A stretch of DNA of 64,000 nucleotides from Serripes groenlandicus. Its lineage: Eukaryota > Mollusca > Bivalvia > Cardiida > Cardiidae. The notes under the pieces are model-generated. The model was not told the DNA's origin. It searched no databases and saw nothing but the letters and a program-made list of their open reading frames with translations. Every line of letters begins with the position of its first letter. The first letter of the stretch is position 1. A program made the translations under genes and the position numbers. The stretch is taken from NCBI GenBank assembly GCA_031761405.1, contig JASEVX010000003.1, positions 66,310,150-66,374,149 on the forward strand, read 5' to 3'. This document shows positions 46,438 through 58,994 of this stretch, one piece after another.

Positions 46438-47285
46438 AAACAAGAGGGCAAAGATGGTCCTAAATCGATCACCTGAGTGATAGTATGTTATCAAATTTAT
46501 GCTTCTGCTAATAAAGGTGAACATTTAATCAAGAAAAAGAATGAACTATAAATGAAACAGCTTATCAGTATCTTAAAATAGATATTTGAACAATTTGAAA
46601 GAGGACCACCACCACATATAATTGGTCCATTGGTTTAGGAGGAGATGTTGGTTGAAGCTAAATATTCCTTTTACCCCTTTGTTTGTGCCGCCTAGCAACT
46701 ATGTCTTTAAACCAATCAATATGGCTTGAACAAATTATGTAAAGTGTCACCAAACGAACATTTCTGCTAAACTATCATGAAATCAGACCAGAACTTTAAT
46801 ATGAAAGGAAATTTCAAATTTGTTCACTTTGCTCTTTTCCGATGCGGTCTGGTGGACATGTTTTTCAACCAATTAATATAGATTAAACACATTTTTCAGA
46901 GGATAACCAAAGGACCATTTCTATCAAATTATTTGTATTATAATTCAGACAAGCAGATTCAGAGAAGAAGAATGTTATAGTTCATGGTTTTTTTCTCACT
47001 TTCTAATGCTGCATCAACTAAAGTTCTGTATATTTCGTTGATCGTTGAACAGTTTTGAAATAAGACTCCAAAAATAACATTTATATTAAGTTTGGTTTTT
47101 AAATTGGCCCAGTTGATAAGGATGATTTGAAGCTAAAAATTAATGTTAACCCTTTTCTGATGCCACCTTTATGCTATGTCCTTCCATTAAGCATTATGAA
47201 GTTCGGTTAAAATTGGTCCAGTGGTTTAGGAGATGTTTTTTTAACTAAAAGGTAACGACGATGGACGATGGGCAGAGAATGATTC
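46438..47285. repeat. degenerate terminal-hairpin family repeat
   Basis: Starts 'caagagggcaaagatggtcctaaatcgatcacctgagtga', a decayed form of the AGGGCCATnATGGCCCT hairpin, and has repeated internal modules 'attggtccattggtttagga', 'aattggcccagttgataagg' and 'aattggtccagtggtttagga'. It ends near 'gacgatggacgatgggcagag'. No coding region is present. Confidence 0.65.
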
Positions 47286-48118
47286 GGTAAAATATATATC
47301 TGTGGTTAAATTACGATCAGTAACCGTAAAGATCAGATTAGAATACGCAAGTTTGAAGTTAAATTAGGATCATTTTTCATATACGTGTTATTAAAGCATA
47401 TGTTAAGAAGGTTATATTACATTATACAGTATACGTTTCTGCGGATCTTAACACGGAATGATATGAAAATTGCAAGTTATCAGTTTTTTAACTCATACCC
47501 CGATGCTTTTCTTCAAATGCCAATCTCAACAAAAACAATGAAGACAACCAAGACGTCGCTTTACAGAAAATACAAAAGTATTGGAAATTGACCATAAGAT
47601 GTTTTTATCTCAAAGCAATATTTAATTCAGTCACTAAAGTAAATGATAAATAGAGTCAGTGCACTTTAAATGTTCGTTTTTAACAGGTAGATCTAATGAG
47701 TCTAACTTTGATGGAACATTGCACCTTACCTTTATAGTATGAGGTAAAGGAACTGAAAGTTGTTTTTATGTAGTTATAGAAACCAGATATGTTTATAAAA
47801 CTTATAAGCACTAATGATGTTGATGGACCTTTTATAATGGCTTGTTTTGCCTTATTGGAATCATGTATTTTAAGTATTAAATCACATATATTGTTTTCAG
47901 TTCCTTTTGTTCAGAAAATGAATGTTACTGATTCTTATTTAAGTTTATCACTGATATGAAAAAAACCATATACTTACATATGATATCTGAAGTACACACA
48001 AAACAACATATCATTAAATTGGAATAGCATGATCAAGAAACAATAAAACTATTTTTTTAAGACTTATCTATGTTCATGATAAATCATCATACATTTTAGC
48101 ATACATGACTGTATACTT
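47286..48118. other. intronic/intergenic, no gene seen
   Basis: AT-rich. The frame at 47,385-47,591 has no recognisable features. Confidence 0.4.
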
Positions 48119-48120
48119 AC

Positions 48121-48187
48121 CAAGATTAGTTTGTTTGGATGCAGATTAAGGCTCTCAGTTTTACCAATGCCACACGTCACAGTCTCG
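48121..48187 (-). other. candidate internal 5' UTR exon of the B-box/NHL gene
   Basis: On the minus strand TTTATAATTTCAG (AG at 48,189-48,188) precedes 67 bases that end AATCTTG|GTAAGTAT (donor at 48,120-48,119). Both signals match consensus. The segment has no ATG and is open in one frame (ETVTCGIGKTES...). It lies 2.3 kb upstream of the coding exon on the same strand, so a 5' untranslated exon is the simplest reading. A coding exon of an unrelated minus-strand gene is possible. Confidence 0.45.
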
Positions 48188-48189
48188 CT

Positions 48190-48960
48190 GAAATTATAAA
48201 TAAAAATGAACAACCACATACATAAACTATACATGTATCTCATTGTTTCATTTTGCTGCCTATTATTATATCCCGAGTCCTAGACTCATGTAATTTTGCC
48301 AAGACTGATTAAAATGGACACGTGTCATTGTTGATTGTTTACTAATTAAATGTTTTCTTTACACATTAATTGATATGAAAATTAGAGATGCTCCGTTATA
48401 AATTTCATAAATAATGGCCACGAGCTGCGAACATCGACGTCTGGGACAATGGTACCAGTGCAGACCAAGATCAGTCTGAGTCTTCGCCACGCAGTCCGAT
48501 CCGAACCTACACTGTTCGCAATTGTTGTGTTTTTGTTTTTACATTGACTATATTAATTGATATTGCTGATTATTATTTCTTTATATTATCTATAAGGTAG
48601 GGCGTGGAAATGTAAGGTTTTTAAACAATATTCTGTTCGTGTTATGCCCCTTGATTAGATGAATCTCAAATCATTTACCAGTGCAAGATTGCCTGCAGAT
48701 ATGATAGAAGTGTATACTCGCCGATCAAGATTCCCTTTCTTACCTTTCAAAGTAAGAATAATGAGAGATGAATGGACTTTGTCAATATTTTTATATACTG
48801 CCGATTGTCAGTAACGTTTTTACGTCACGCCACGATCGTTGCCTGCTTGCATCCATAATTATCTATTTATTAAAAGTTTTTAAATATTATAATATATATA
48901 TATATCAAAGTACTTATTTAGCAATAAATAACAACCATGACTATAACGCAGAGGGCAATA
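48190..48960. other. no gene seen; one repeat-like block
   Basis: The block 48,420-48,525 (GCAGACCAAGATCAGTCTGA, a partial palindrome, between GCGAACA and TGTTCGC) looks like a short palindromic MITE. The rest is AT-rich with an (AT)n run at 48,890-48,903. Confidence 0.45.
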
Positions 48961-48961
48961 T

Positions 48962-49082
48962 TATGCAATTTGTTTTACCGATCGCTATAATCTTCAGTAT
49001 ACATGTCTACATTAACAATCCAGTGTCGTCAGCAATAAACGGTAGCAAGAAACTGCAAGAAATGTCACTTGTAGACCTATAA
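48962..49082 (+). CDS. possible first exon or small secreted peptide
   Basis: ATG at 48,962 opens 39 codons: MQFVLPIAIIFSIHVY followed by a region ending SSA that would fit signal peptidase, then INGSKKLQEMSLVDL and TAA. The hydrophobic start is convincing as a signal peptide, but no second exon, homologue or downstream polyadenylation signal was recognised. A donor could be ACTT|GTAGAC just before the stop. Chance is a real alternative in AT-rich DNA. Confidence 0.2.
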
Positions 49083-52000
49083 AATACATTGTGTACAATG
49101 TCTGGCTTTCATAATCGTTTAACTGATATGGTTTTTAATGTTTTTATGAACAGTAATAACGGGGAAATGTTTAATTGGATGATCTCTCATAAAATATATA
49201 TACAGTTACAAAAAGGAATCCCTGTGGACTAAGATTCAGCGTCTATGTTTACCTGACCTTGTTTTACCTTGGCCAATATATAAAGGCTACCGCCTCTCGC
49301 GTCCGTGTTATAAATTCGTTTGTTTTTCCGCTCCCGGCCCTTCATTGTATGGCACAAATTTGAAAGATGAAATTTGTCAGCATTTTTTTTTAAAACTATT
49401 AACATTCATAGCGTTTACGACTACTTAGGGCAAATTGTTCCATGGTTCGATTTCTTGTTGTGAAAAGATTTTTTTCTTACATTTGCTCTATGTATAATAG
49501 AACTGGTATACAACTGTGCTCTTAAACATCGACAAATGTAAAGAAACGCTAGGCGCGACAGCATGAAAATAGGAGAATTACAAATAGGAGACGTTGTCGA
49601 AAATCCTTGTTTTCAATAATATCTGCTATAGAAGTAAGAATTTAATTGGTTCCCGGTTTCCTGTGTGTTCAAAGTCAGCAGCCTCGGGTATTATAAAGGC
49701 AGTACTTAATAGTCAAAGGGAGATAACTACATTTTCCTTTAAACAAATATATATGGGTTTTTTACCGGATCTTTAAATAGAACAATGTGTTTCCGTTTTT
49801 CATTGACATTTTGAAAGTGAATTTAAGTGATTATAAAAGATTATTGGATTTTAAATAATGAACAGGTAGGTTAATCTTTAGTGTTTGCCTTGTTCTGATT
49901 AGCTGTAATCGTTTAAGCATGCAGTTTTAGTTCGCAAGTTCAAAGGAGGATATATATAAAAACAAACACAAATGAATATTTAGAGAGATCATCAATGATA
50001 ATACAATGTCTGCACTCTACTAGAGCTTTCAGATACGAAGAGAATCAGCTTCGAAAACTAGGAAATGGGGGGTTTACCTAAAAAAAAATCCTTCATTATC
50101 TGTCACACTGATATTAAAAGATTTTGTCTAAGACTGTGAATTGATATTCCATTAATTATTGCTGGGGTAATCTCTGTACTAATTAGCATTTAATTAATCA
50201 ATCGTTTTTCACAACGTCATAAGAGGTATGTGTTTAATAGCTACACACACGTCTTTACACCTTCAATGTTGTGTGGTGTCGGAACATGTGCCCAATTGAC
50301 ACCTATCAATATTTAATGTTAAGGTTATGAAGTAGAACGATATAACGATACCAACACAACACGTTTTCCATTTCTTTTTCTTTTTCTTTTTTTTTGTATT
50401 ATTAATTATTTTTCTTTTGAAAGTGACTTATAAGCCATGGGGCCTGGTGTTGTACCATTGTTTTGTGGATGTACATACACCTGTCACCTGTTACTATTAT
50501 AAAATATTTACTTACTTACTTACTTATATGATTGCCACTATTTATGAAAAAGGATTAAGTTATAGTAATAATGTAGATACCATTTAACGCGAGTTAAAAA
50601 AACATCTTATGATTTATTCAGAAAATAATTAAATATATTAAGAGACATATATATATATATAATGATATATATGTAACTTTTATGTTGTTAATATGTGTGT
50701 GGAAGTAAATGATTGCACGACACAAAACGAAAGTTTAAACAAATTAATTTCACCACCAGAGTTGTCCTTTTTCATTAAATATTGGATCTCCAATAGTAAG
50801 ATTTGCATTTGTTACACAAATTTAAAATAGTAACTTGTACTCACTCAAGTTAGTCACGATACTTTGGGAATCCAAAGGTTTGACACAAACATCCCTTTAA
50901 TAGTTAACAAACAGGTTCTACGTATTGACAACTGACAGCGATAATACGTATGTTGGAACAACTGACTTTTGAGGTTTGAGTCTGCACTTTATATACTGAT
51001 GATCAGCAGTATTGGTGACATGTTTATGACCTAATATGATTGTTAAATAAAACATAGCCTATAGGTAATTGACAATTTCCTGTCAGAGATACAATCTGAC
51101 AAATTGATAAGGATTAATTAGTAACCATAAGAAAATATTTGAAAGGGATTTGAAACACAATATGGAAAAAGGAAGAAATTATATAAAATATGTAGGATTG
51201 AAAATTAACAATATTTATTATTTGTATTTTGAATTTCACAATATAGAATTAACTTATTTGATTACGGTTATTTACATGCATGATTTCAGAATTTCAATTA
51301 TTTGTGTTTGTTCAGACCTTTGTTGAGATTCCACGCTCTTTAAGGACTGGATTGTCTTTATTTCAGCAATGGACAAGGTTTAGGTTTGAAGGAGTTGACG
51401 GCTATTTTTTTGTGTAGCTATTGTTGGCTGCTTTTATTTCTTCTTCAATGCGTGTGTTCTTATTTTGTACAAACTCGCGCTTCTGAAAATTCCAATAGAC
51501 AACATCTGCTTTGTTAAAATGAACATGAAATCATGTCCTTATTTGTTTTGTGTTACAAGATGACTGTATATGTTATTGTACTAAAATACTAGGAGATCTT
51601 CTTAGTTTCATTGTTGAATATAAGTGAAACTATTCAAAGTTATATGAACAAGACATTATCCAATTATTTCAGTTAACAAAATGCAAAACCACGAGATCAA
51701 AAGATGTAAAATATTCAATAAAACAATGTTATTTTATTTCCATTTTAAATTGTTGGATGTTTACGCTGATTCTCCCAGCATGCACATACATTTTGTAGGA
51801 AACTAAACATAAAGATTACTGTCTATTTACTTTACTTCTTTTCCAAAAAGGTATATATTTCCTTTTTATATATGAACCACTTGTATTTAAACCCCCATGA
51901 GGATACCACTGAACTTTATAAGAACCATACAACTTCGAATCCAATCGATAGTTTTCCGAATTTTCACGAATACATCTAAAACTAGGAAGTTACAAATATA

Positions 52001-52380
52001 TCCTTTAAAAAGACGTAATATATTTTGATACAATTAGTAAAACATTGTTGATGAAGTATTGTAGTATGGGAGACCGTTTGCACCTAAAGAATATCTATAG
52101 ATATTCATCGTTTATAAGGAAGGGTACTTTTATTTTGTTCTTTGTTTATTTCAAATTGAAAGCGTAGATTCATCCTTGAGAAGGACCATCTAAATTATAT
52201 CTTCCCGAAATGTAAATGAAAGTTATAATTTTATATTTTTAAGCCGTTTGCACCTAAGGGATAACTTAATCCAAAAAGAGTTAAAGCGGGTGAAAGTATG
52301 AAAGTAGAAAATAATGACCGGTAGCGAGTGAAAAACTTTCTTTACATGAATCATTATGTTTTAACAATAAAATTAGAAAA
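49083..52380. other. long AT-rich stretch, no gene supported
   Basis: Holds (AT)n at 50,650-50,662, a TTTTCTTTTTCTTTTT tract near 50,377 and (TACT)n near 50,508-50,526. A CCAATATATAAAGG box at 49,274-49,288 resembles a plus-strand core promoter but has no recognised downstream exon. Short frames here have no domain signature. Confidence 0.4.
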
Positions 52381-52385
52381 CTTAC

Positions 52386-52465
52386 CTATAGTAATTCGAT
52401 GTTCATTCTGTGAGTCCGAAGCACTTGTTTTCACAACTGTTACTCTAATTGTTTTAAAACTATGT
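52386..52465 (-). other. candidate first (non-coding) exon with a 6-codon uORF
   Basis: Ends ACTATAG|GTAAGTTTTC, a strong donor at 52,385-52,384. Its only ATG (52,406-52,404) opens ATG AAC ATC GAA TTA CTA TAG, whose stop is the last three bases of the exon. A TATATAA box lies about 30 bases upstream of the proposed start. It is on the same strand as the exon at 48,187 and the B-box/NHL gene, so it may be that gene's first exon. The start position is an estimate. Confidence 0.35.
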
Positions 52466-52485
52466 GATGCTGGTTTGATGGTGAA

Positions 52486-52500
52486 TGAGTCATTATATAT
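52486..52500 (-). promoter_or_regulatory. TATATAA box overlapping a TGACTCA (AP-1-type) site
   Basis: On the minus strand TATATAA (52,499-52,493) is followed immediately by TGACTCA (52,492-52,486), then about 100 bases to the donor at 52,385. Inferred core promoter for the proposed first exon. AP-1 (Fos/Jun) or a related bZIP factor is the known binder of TGACTCA. No experimental support. Confidence 0.35.
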
Positions 52501-53054
52501 GTGAAATGTCACGTACTTTGATCATGTGATATAAACAAAGCACTGAAAGTGCTGACAGAAATGAAGCATTATGATCATATACGGGATGATATAGGAGTTG
52601 AACGCACACAACTGTCTACCGATATACTAATATTTGACACAAATTACTGCCCTTGATTATGCGCATCTGCTAACTGGGTAGTTCCTGTTAAACACACCTA
52701 CTGGTTTACAATGGCTTTAAGCCAGTATTTATTTCATGCAATTAACATACATACATGTCATAGCAAAAGTAAAGTTCTCTACCTTACAATTAGAAATATA
52801 TTGAGAGTCCAATTCTAATATCAAAGCAGAAATGAATTCTTTGTAATCTACATTTTCTACGGCGTGATATAACGGAAATACTGTTAAAAGTGAAGTAAAA
52901 CATAAATAATTTTCTTATAGGGTTTCACCAAGCATAGGTGAACAATTAAATGCAATGCTTGAATTTACTTCTTATCCCAACATTTTGAAACGGTTTTGAT
53001 ATCAGCGGTGTCAAATGACGTTTGCACCACTGATTTGAGGAATTTATGAGACAA

Positions 53055-53335
53055 AAATTAAAAAGATAAATATAATATAGAGGAAACTGACCATATAGAA
53101 CAAAAAGGAATCTGCGGACAATAAAGCACATAGAGCAAGCCGTAGACAATTTAGAACATAGAGGAAACTGTGGATTATATGTAATGTGAAGGAATCTGCA
53201 ACAATAAATAACACAGAAGAAACTGCAGATAATGTAGAACATATAGGAAACTGCAGATAATGTAGAACATATAGGAAACTGCTGACATCATAAATCAAAG
53301 AAGAAACAGCAAACGATATAGAGCATTGAAGAAAT
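53055..53335. repeat. 28-bp tandem repeat
   Basis: The unit GCAGATAATGTAGAACATAT plus AGGAAACT repeats about ten times. Two adjacent units at 53,224-53,279 are identical, and the outer ones are diverged. Minus-strand frames here are low-complexity translations of the repeat. Confidence 0.85.
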
Positions 53336-53900
53336 GTTAATTGATAAAATTGAACAAGTTAAACTGTAAATTAAAATTATTTTAATTGGCAATTATGTTT
53401 AAGTAGACATTGATTGCAAATCTGTTAATTGGCCAAACTAAATGTATTTCAATCATAATATTGAAAAAAAGAACATGTGTTAATGAACATGATCACACAA
53501 CGGACGGCAGTTGCAGTATCAAACAGTCAGTTATTCTACAATCCAAAAAAAATATTTAAAAAAGGCATTATATTCCAGTTAAAAAATTGTAAATCGTCAT
53601 TGACATAAATTGTAATTAACAACCAAACGTGTCTTTAAATTGAATACTAAATACAATTTAAATAACTTGTCTACATCCAACCATCCCTAATGCGTAAAAT
53701 ATATTGAAAACAAATGTCTTCCATATTTAAATATGAACTATTACTAATCTATTTTAGATTCCGCTATTTTCGATTATATTCTATATTGTCCTCATTTTCT
53801 CTTTGTGTATATTGTCTGCAGAACGCGTCCGCGATTTAGACTTTGCCACATATGATTTGTTACTGAAAATAGCTCAACCACACTCGTTTTCCCTTGCCTT

Positions 53901-54790
53901 TTTAGCTCACCTGTGCACGAAGCCAAAGGTTAGCTATTGTGATCACATTTTGCCCGGCGTCCGTCCGTCTTCCGTCGTACATCGTGCGTCATCAACATTT
54001 GCCTTGTTAACACTCTACATGCTAGATTTTGATCAGAACATTCAACTCTATGAGATCAAAAACTAGGTTACTGTGTCAAATTGAAGGGACATCTTGTTTA
54101 CACTCTAGAGGCCACATTTTCAACTTGAGCATGTTGAATCTTTATCAGAATGTTTGTCATGATAAGACTTGTCTATGTAAGTCAAGTATGAAGATGGTCA
54201 TGTCAGGTCAACAAGTAGGTCACTAGGTCAAATTGAAGAAAAATCTTGTTAACACCCTAGAGGCCGCAATTTTTTATTCAGCAGTTTGAAATGTTGTCAG
54301 AATGTTTATCTTAATGATGTCTATTCCAAGTTGAATACAGGTTATGCCCGGTCAAAAATTAGGTGAATAGGTCAAATTTATGGAAAATATTGTTAACACT
54401 CTGGATGCCACATTTTTGGCTTCAGCAGCTTGACATTTTGTCAGAATGTTTGTCTGAATTATATCTAGGTCAAATTTGAATATGGGTCATATAGGGTCAG
54501 AAACTATGTCAATAAAGGACAATATTGTTAAAATTCTGCAGGCAGCATTTTACTTTGAGCAAGTTGAAATTTTGTCAGAATGTTTGCTTTTTACGAAATC
54601 TAGTCATGTTGGAATATGAGGTCATATCAGATAAACAAATATAGATCACTAGGCCAAATGAAGGGAAATCTTGTTAACAGTCTGGAGTTTGCGTTTTGAA
54701 TCTTTGTCAGAATAGTTGTTTTGATGTGTTTTGCAATGCATTACATTGCTTAATTCAGGTGCGCGAACTAGGGCCATCATGGCCCTCTTG
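53901..54790 (+). mobile_element. complete terminal-hairpin element with 150-bp internal units
   Basis: Starts TTTAGCTCACCTGTGCACG, continues with 'ttttgcccggcgtccgtccg', has about five units of roughly 150 bp (each with 'cttgttaacactctagaggcc' and 'gtcagaatgttt'), and ends with the palindrome GGGCCATCATGGCCC (54,771-54,785) and TCTTG. Units contain AGGTCACTAGGTCA (54,217-54,230). It is the forward, complete form of the family seen reversed at 1,050-2,452 and 23,060-24,470. No transposase frame is present. Confidence 0.75.
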
Positions 54791-55136
54791 TTAGACTATT
54801 TAGCCCAACCAGTTCGTGTCAAAGTTATATGATGCGCGTCAATTTGTTCTTTTATTAATTATCATTTCCATTATTTTATTTTCGTTTGGTTTATATTTGA
54901 TCACAGGCACTTGACTATCTGTAAACAATATTTGAGTCGGAATCTTAAAGCTGCTTCGACTTGATTCACAGACATTAACATGTAAACAGCGTATAAATAC
55001 ATTTTCATTTTCAATTATGTGATGCCTGTATTTCAACAGCACATTTCTTTGGAGTTCTTTCTAGTGCGTAAGTGATATCAATTCAAACCAAATTTCCGTT
55101 TGTTATCTCAACAAGTTACCGCATTTTGTTTTTTAG

Positions 55137-55323
55137 TAACGGACTATATTGGCGGTACGATACTGTAGACATGACTAAACTGGAACTAGTCCATGCATTT
55201 TTAAACAATATTCCACAGATGCATGTGCTTTCATTGACAATCTACGAATTTCTAGACATCTCTCTGAACCCAAAATTGTGTTCAGTAATAGAGAGCTACT
55301 GTACAAAGAGATATTTGAAGTAA
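55137..55323 (+). CDS. possible terminal exon, LRR-like
   Basis: After the strong acceptor CATTTTGTTTTTTAG (AG at 55,135-55,136) a frame runs 62 codons to TAA at 55,321: NGLYWRYDTVDMTKLELVH, FLNNIPQMHVLSLTIYEF, LDISLNPKLCSVIESYC. The spacing of Leu residues and the LDIS-x-NP-x-LC end resemble the last repeat and cap of leucine-rich-repeat proteins. No upstream exon was recognised on this strand, so it may be a relic. Function unknown. Confidence 0.3.
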
Positions 55324-55984
55324 TTCATTGCCGTTATTGTATTAAGACTTCAACCATAGGGACTGTTTCTAGTCTAGATTTCGATGAGTGTCTTCTGAAG
55401 AAATTCACCTACTATAGCAATTGGATCTAAAGAGCCCTGGCTAAAATGTAAGGTGCGTGGCAAATCAAGATAAAACAGTGCGTTAAATTGGGGACCTGTT
55501 TTCTTTCAGGCCACAATAAATTATTATAATTGCCTTACACTTGCGTCATCTTTTATTTAGAATTTGAAATAAGACTATGGCGTCACTCTCTTTTTCCGAC
55601 ATAGGTAAAACATATTAAGCCTTTCCAGCTTCAGTGTATGTAAAACAGTTAAACATTTAACAGGATTTCTCCGTAGAATCGGCCACAATGTTAGGTAATA
55701 CAGCGTGCCTATATATTGACGCTACCAACGTAAACTTCCGAGTTTCACTTGTAATACTTGATTGACGTCAGTATTGAATAGGTTTTAATGTTGTACCATG
55801 GGATGACGTAATCGAAAAGGTAGCAACCAACATTATTATTGTAAAGAAAAACTCTGTAATATGTTTGAAAAAAAACAACCGTTATGAATCAATAAATTGT
55901 ATTAACTGATTTAAGAAACAACAAGATGGAAAATACGTATTTCTTCTACCGTTATTACAAATATTTAGACACATTTAATTTGTA
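55324..55984. other. intergenic, no gene seen
   Basis: No repeat family or exon recognised. Confidence 0.4.
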
Positions 55985-56175
55985 TTTAATAACTTTTCCC
56001 CAACTTCATAGGCTACGCATTTTTTAATAGTTTGGTTTACATCCCTGACGACACGATTCATCAACGCTCAGAAAAAAAAATCACTTTTCCCCCAACTTCC
56101 TAGGCTGTGCTTTTTTAATTGTTTGGTTTACGGCAACGATTCATGAAAGCTCCGACAAAAAAATATCGGGGGATG
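55985..56175. repeat. two-copy tandem repeat of about 95 bp
   Basis: 'cttttccccaacttc[a/c]taggct...gtttggttta...acgattcat' occurs at 55,996-56,085 and again at 56,086-56,172 with small changes. Confidence 0.75.
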
Positions 56176-57064
56176 TTTTTGCCTATTTATAAAATTGTGT
56201 TGTATTTCTAAACTTAAAACGTTCCGCCCAATACGGTTTGTTCATTCAGACCATTGTGTTCTTGCTATATGTTGACTATACATGTGAACGTTATCTTTAA
56301 TTTCATATATGCTCAATTTTGATCATAGATTTGTTTAAACTTTTTAAAGTTATATCGTATTCTTTGTTTTTGTTATCATTCTTCTGCTAACCTGGATGGA
56401 GAATATACTTCCCCGTCTCCTTCCAAAGTTTGTGTCACACTTAACTTATAACTAGAGGCATTATACCTTAATATATGTTAATATTTAAGCACCTATGGCT
56501 TTTCTTATCTAACTGATCTAGTAAGAGCAGATTTAAAACCATTCATTGGTAAAAAATTAAGAAACTTCAGCTTGTATGACACATTATAGTTGCAGTCAAT
56601 ATTAAGCAAACTGTAATCCAAATGGTTTCAGGACTAAACTTGGTATTTTACGACTAAACATCCCATGCTGAATATCACATATATCGTAGCATATAAACGT
56701 ATAATCCCTACGTCAAAAGTGACCCGTTCTGCTCTTGGTAACCTTTTATTATAGGCAATGGTAGCCAGGTGAGCAATATAGGCACATCTTGGCATTCTTG
56801 TTCAAAATAAAGGGACATTTGGCCTTCTTGTTCGAGATCCTGTCTATTTGCACAGGTTATTTAAATGTACGGAACTGCATCAGCTTCCGTTTTGTCATGC
56901 TTCAAAATAATGCGCGGCGTCTTTGATGCTTTGCATGAAAATTTATCTTGATATGTTTCTGTAATACGTTGAGATGAAAGAATTGAATAACAGGGATATC
57001 TCCCATAATTGATGGTCGACGTTGCGACATTATCTGGACTACTATTCCACTAGATATTCCACTG
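56176..57064. other. intergenic, no gene seen
   Basis: A pair of related short modules, 'ggcacatcttggcattcttgttc' and 'gggacatttggccttcttgttc', lies at 56,780-56,835. Nothing else is recognised. Confidence 0.4.
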
Positions 57065-57068
57065 TATG

Positions 57069-57292
57069 AGTGGTGCAGTGATTAGAGAGCGTCCGCATTG
57101 GGAGCGGAAACCACAGTTCGATCCCTGGTTAGGTCAAATCCAATACTTTACATAATGGTAGCAACGGCGTCCCTCATTGGTGCCCATTGTGTCAAGAGAA
57201 ATGACCCCGGCAATACCAGTATATTGCAAAGGACATACCTTGCTATCATGAACTATTGTTGTAAGCGGCGTTAAACACGATTTGAATAATTA
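57069..57292 (+). mobile_element. tRNA-derived SINE, second head type
   Basis: Head GAGTGGTGCAGTGATTAGAG with B box CAGTTCGATCCCTGG. The body contains 'gcaacggcgtccctcattggtgcc' and the tail is 'attgttgtaagcggcgttaaacacgatttgaa'. The tail matches the other SINEs in the window, while the tRNA head is different. Confidence 0.75.
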
Positions 57293-57394
57293 TTTCCTAT
57301 CAACACCCTTACGTATAAGAAGCTTCCCTTAGCACAAGTAGATTAACGGGGTATGTCAATATAGGTGTATTGGAATTCGCTAGGTACCCCTTAT

Positions 57395-58994
<1,600 letters not shown>

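Noticed and set aside
53044..53298. Hydrophobic, Cys-rich minus-strand frames
   Set aside because: They fall on the 28-bp tandem repeat and change with its indels.
54839..55042. 67-codon minus-strand frame
   Set aside because: No ATG at its start, no credible splice signals and no recognisable domain.
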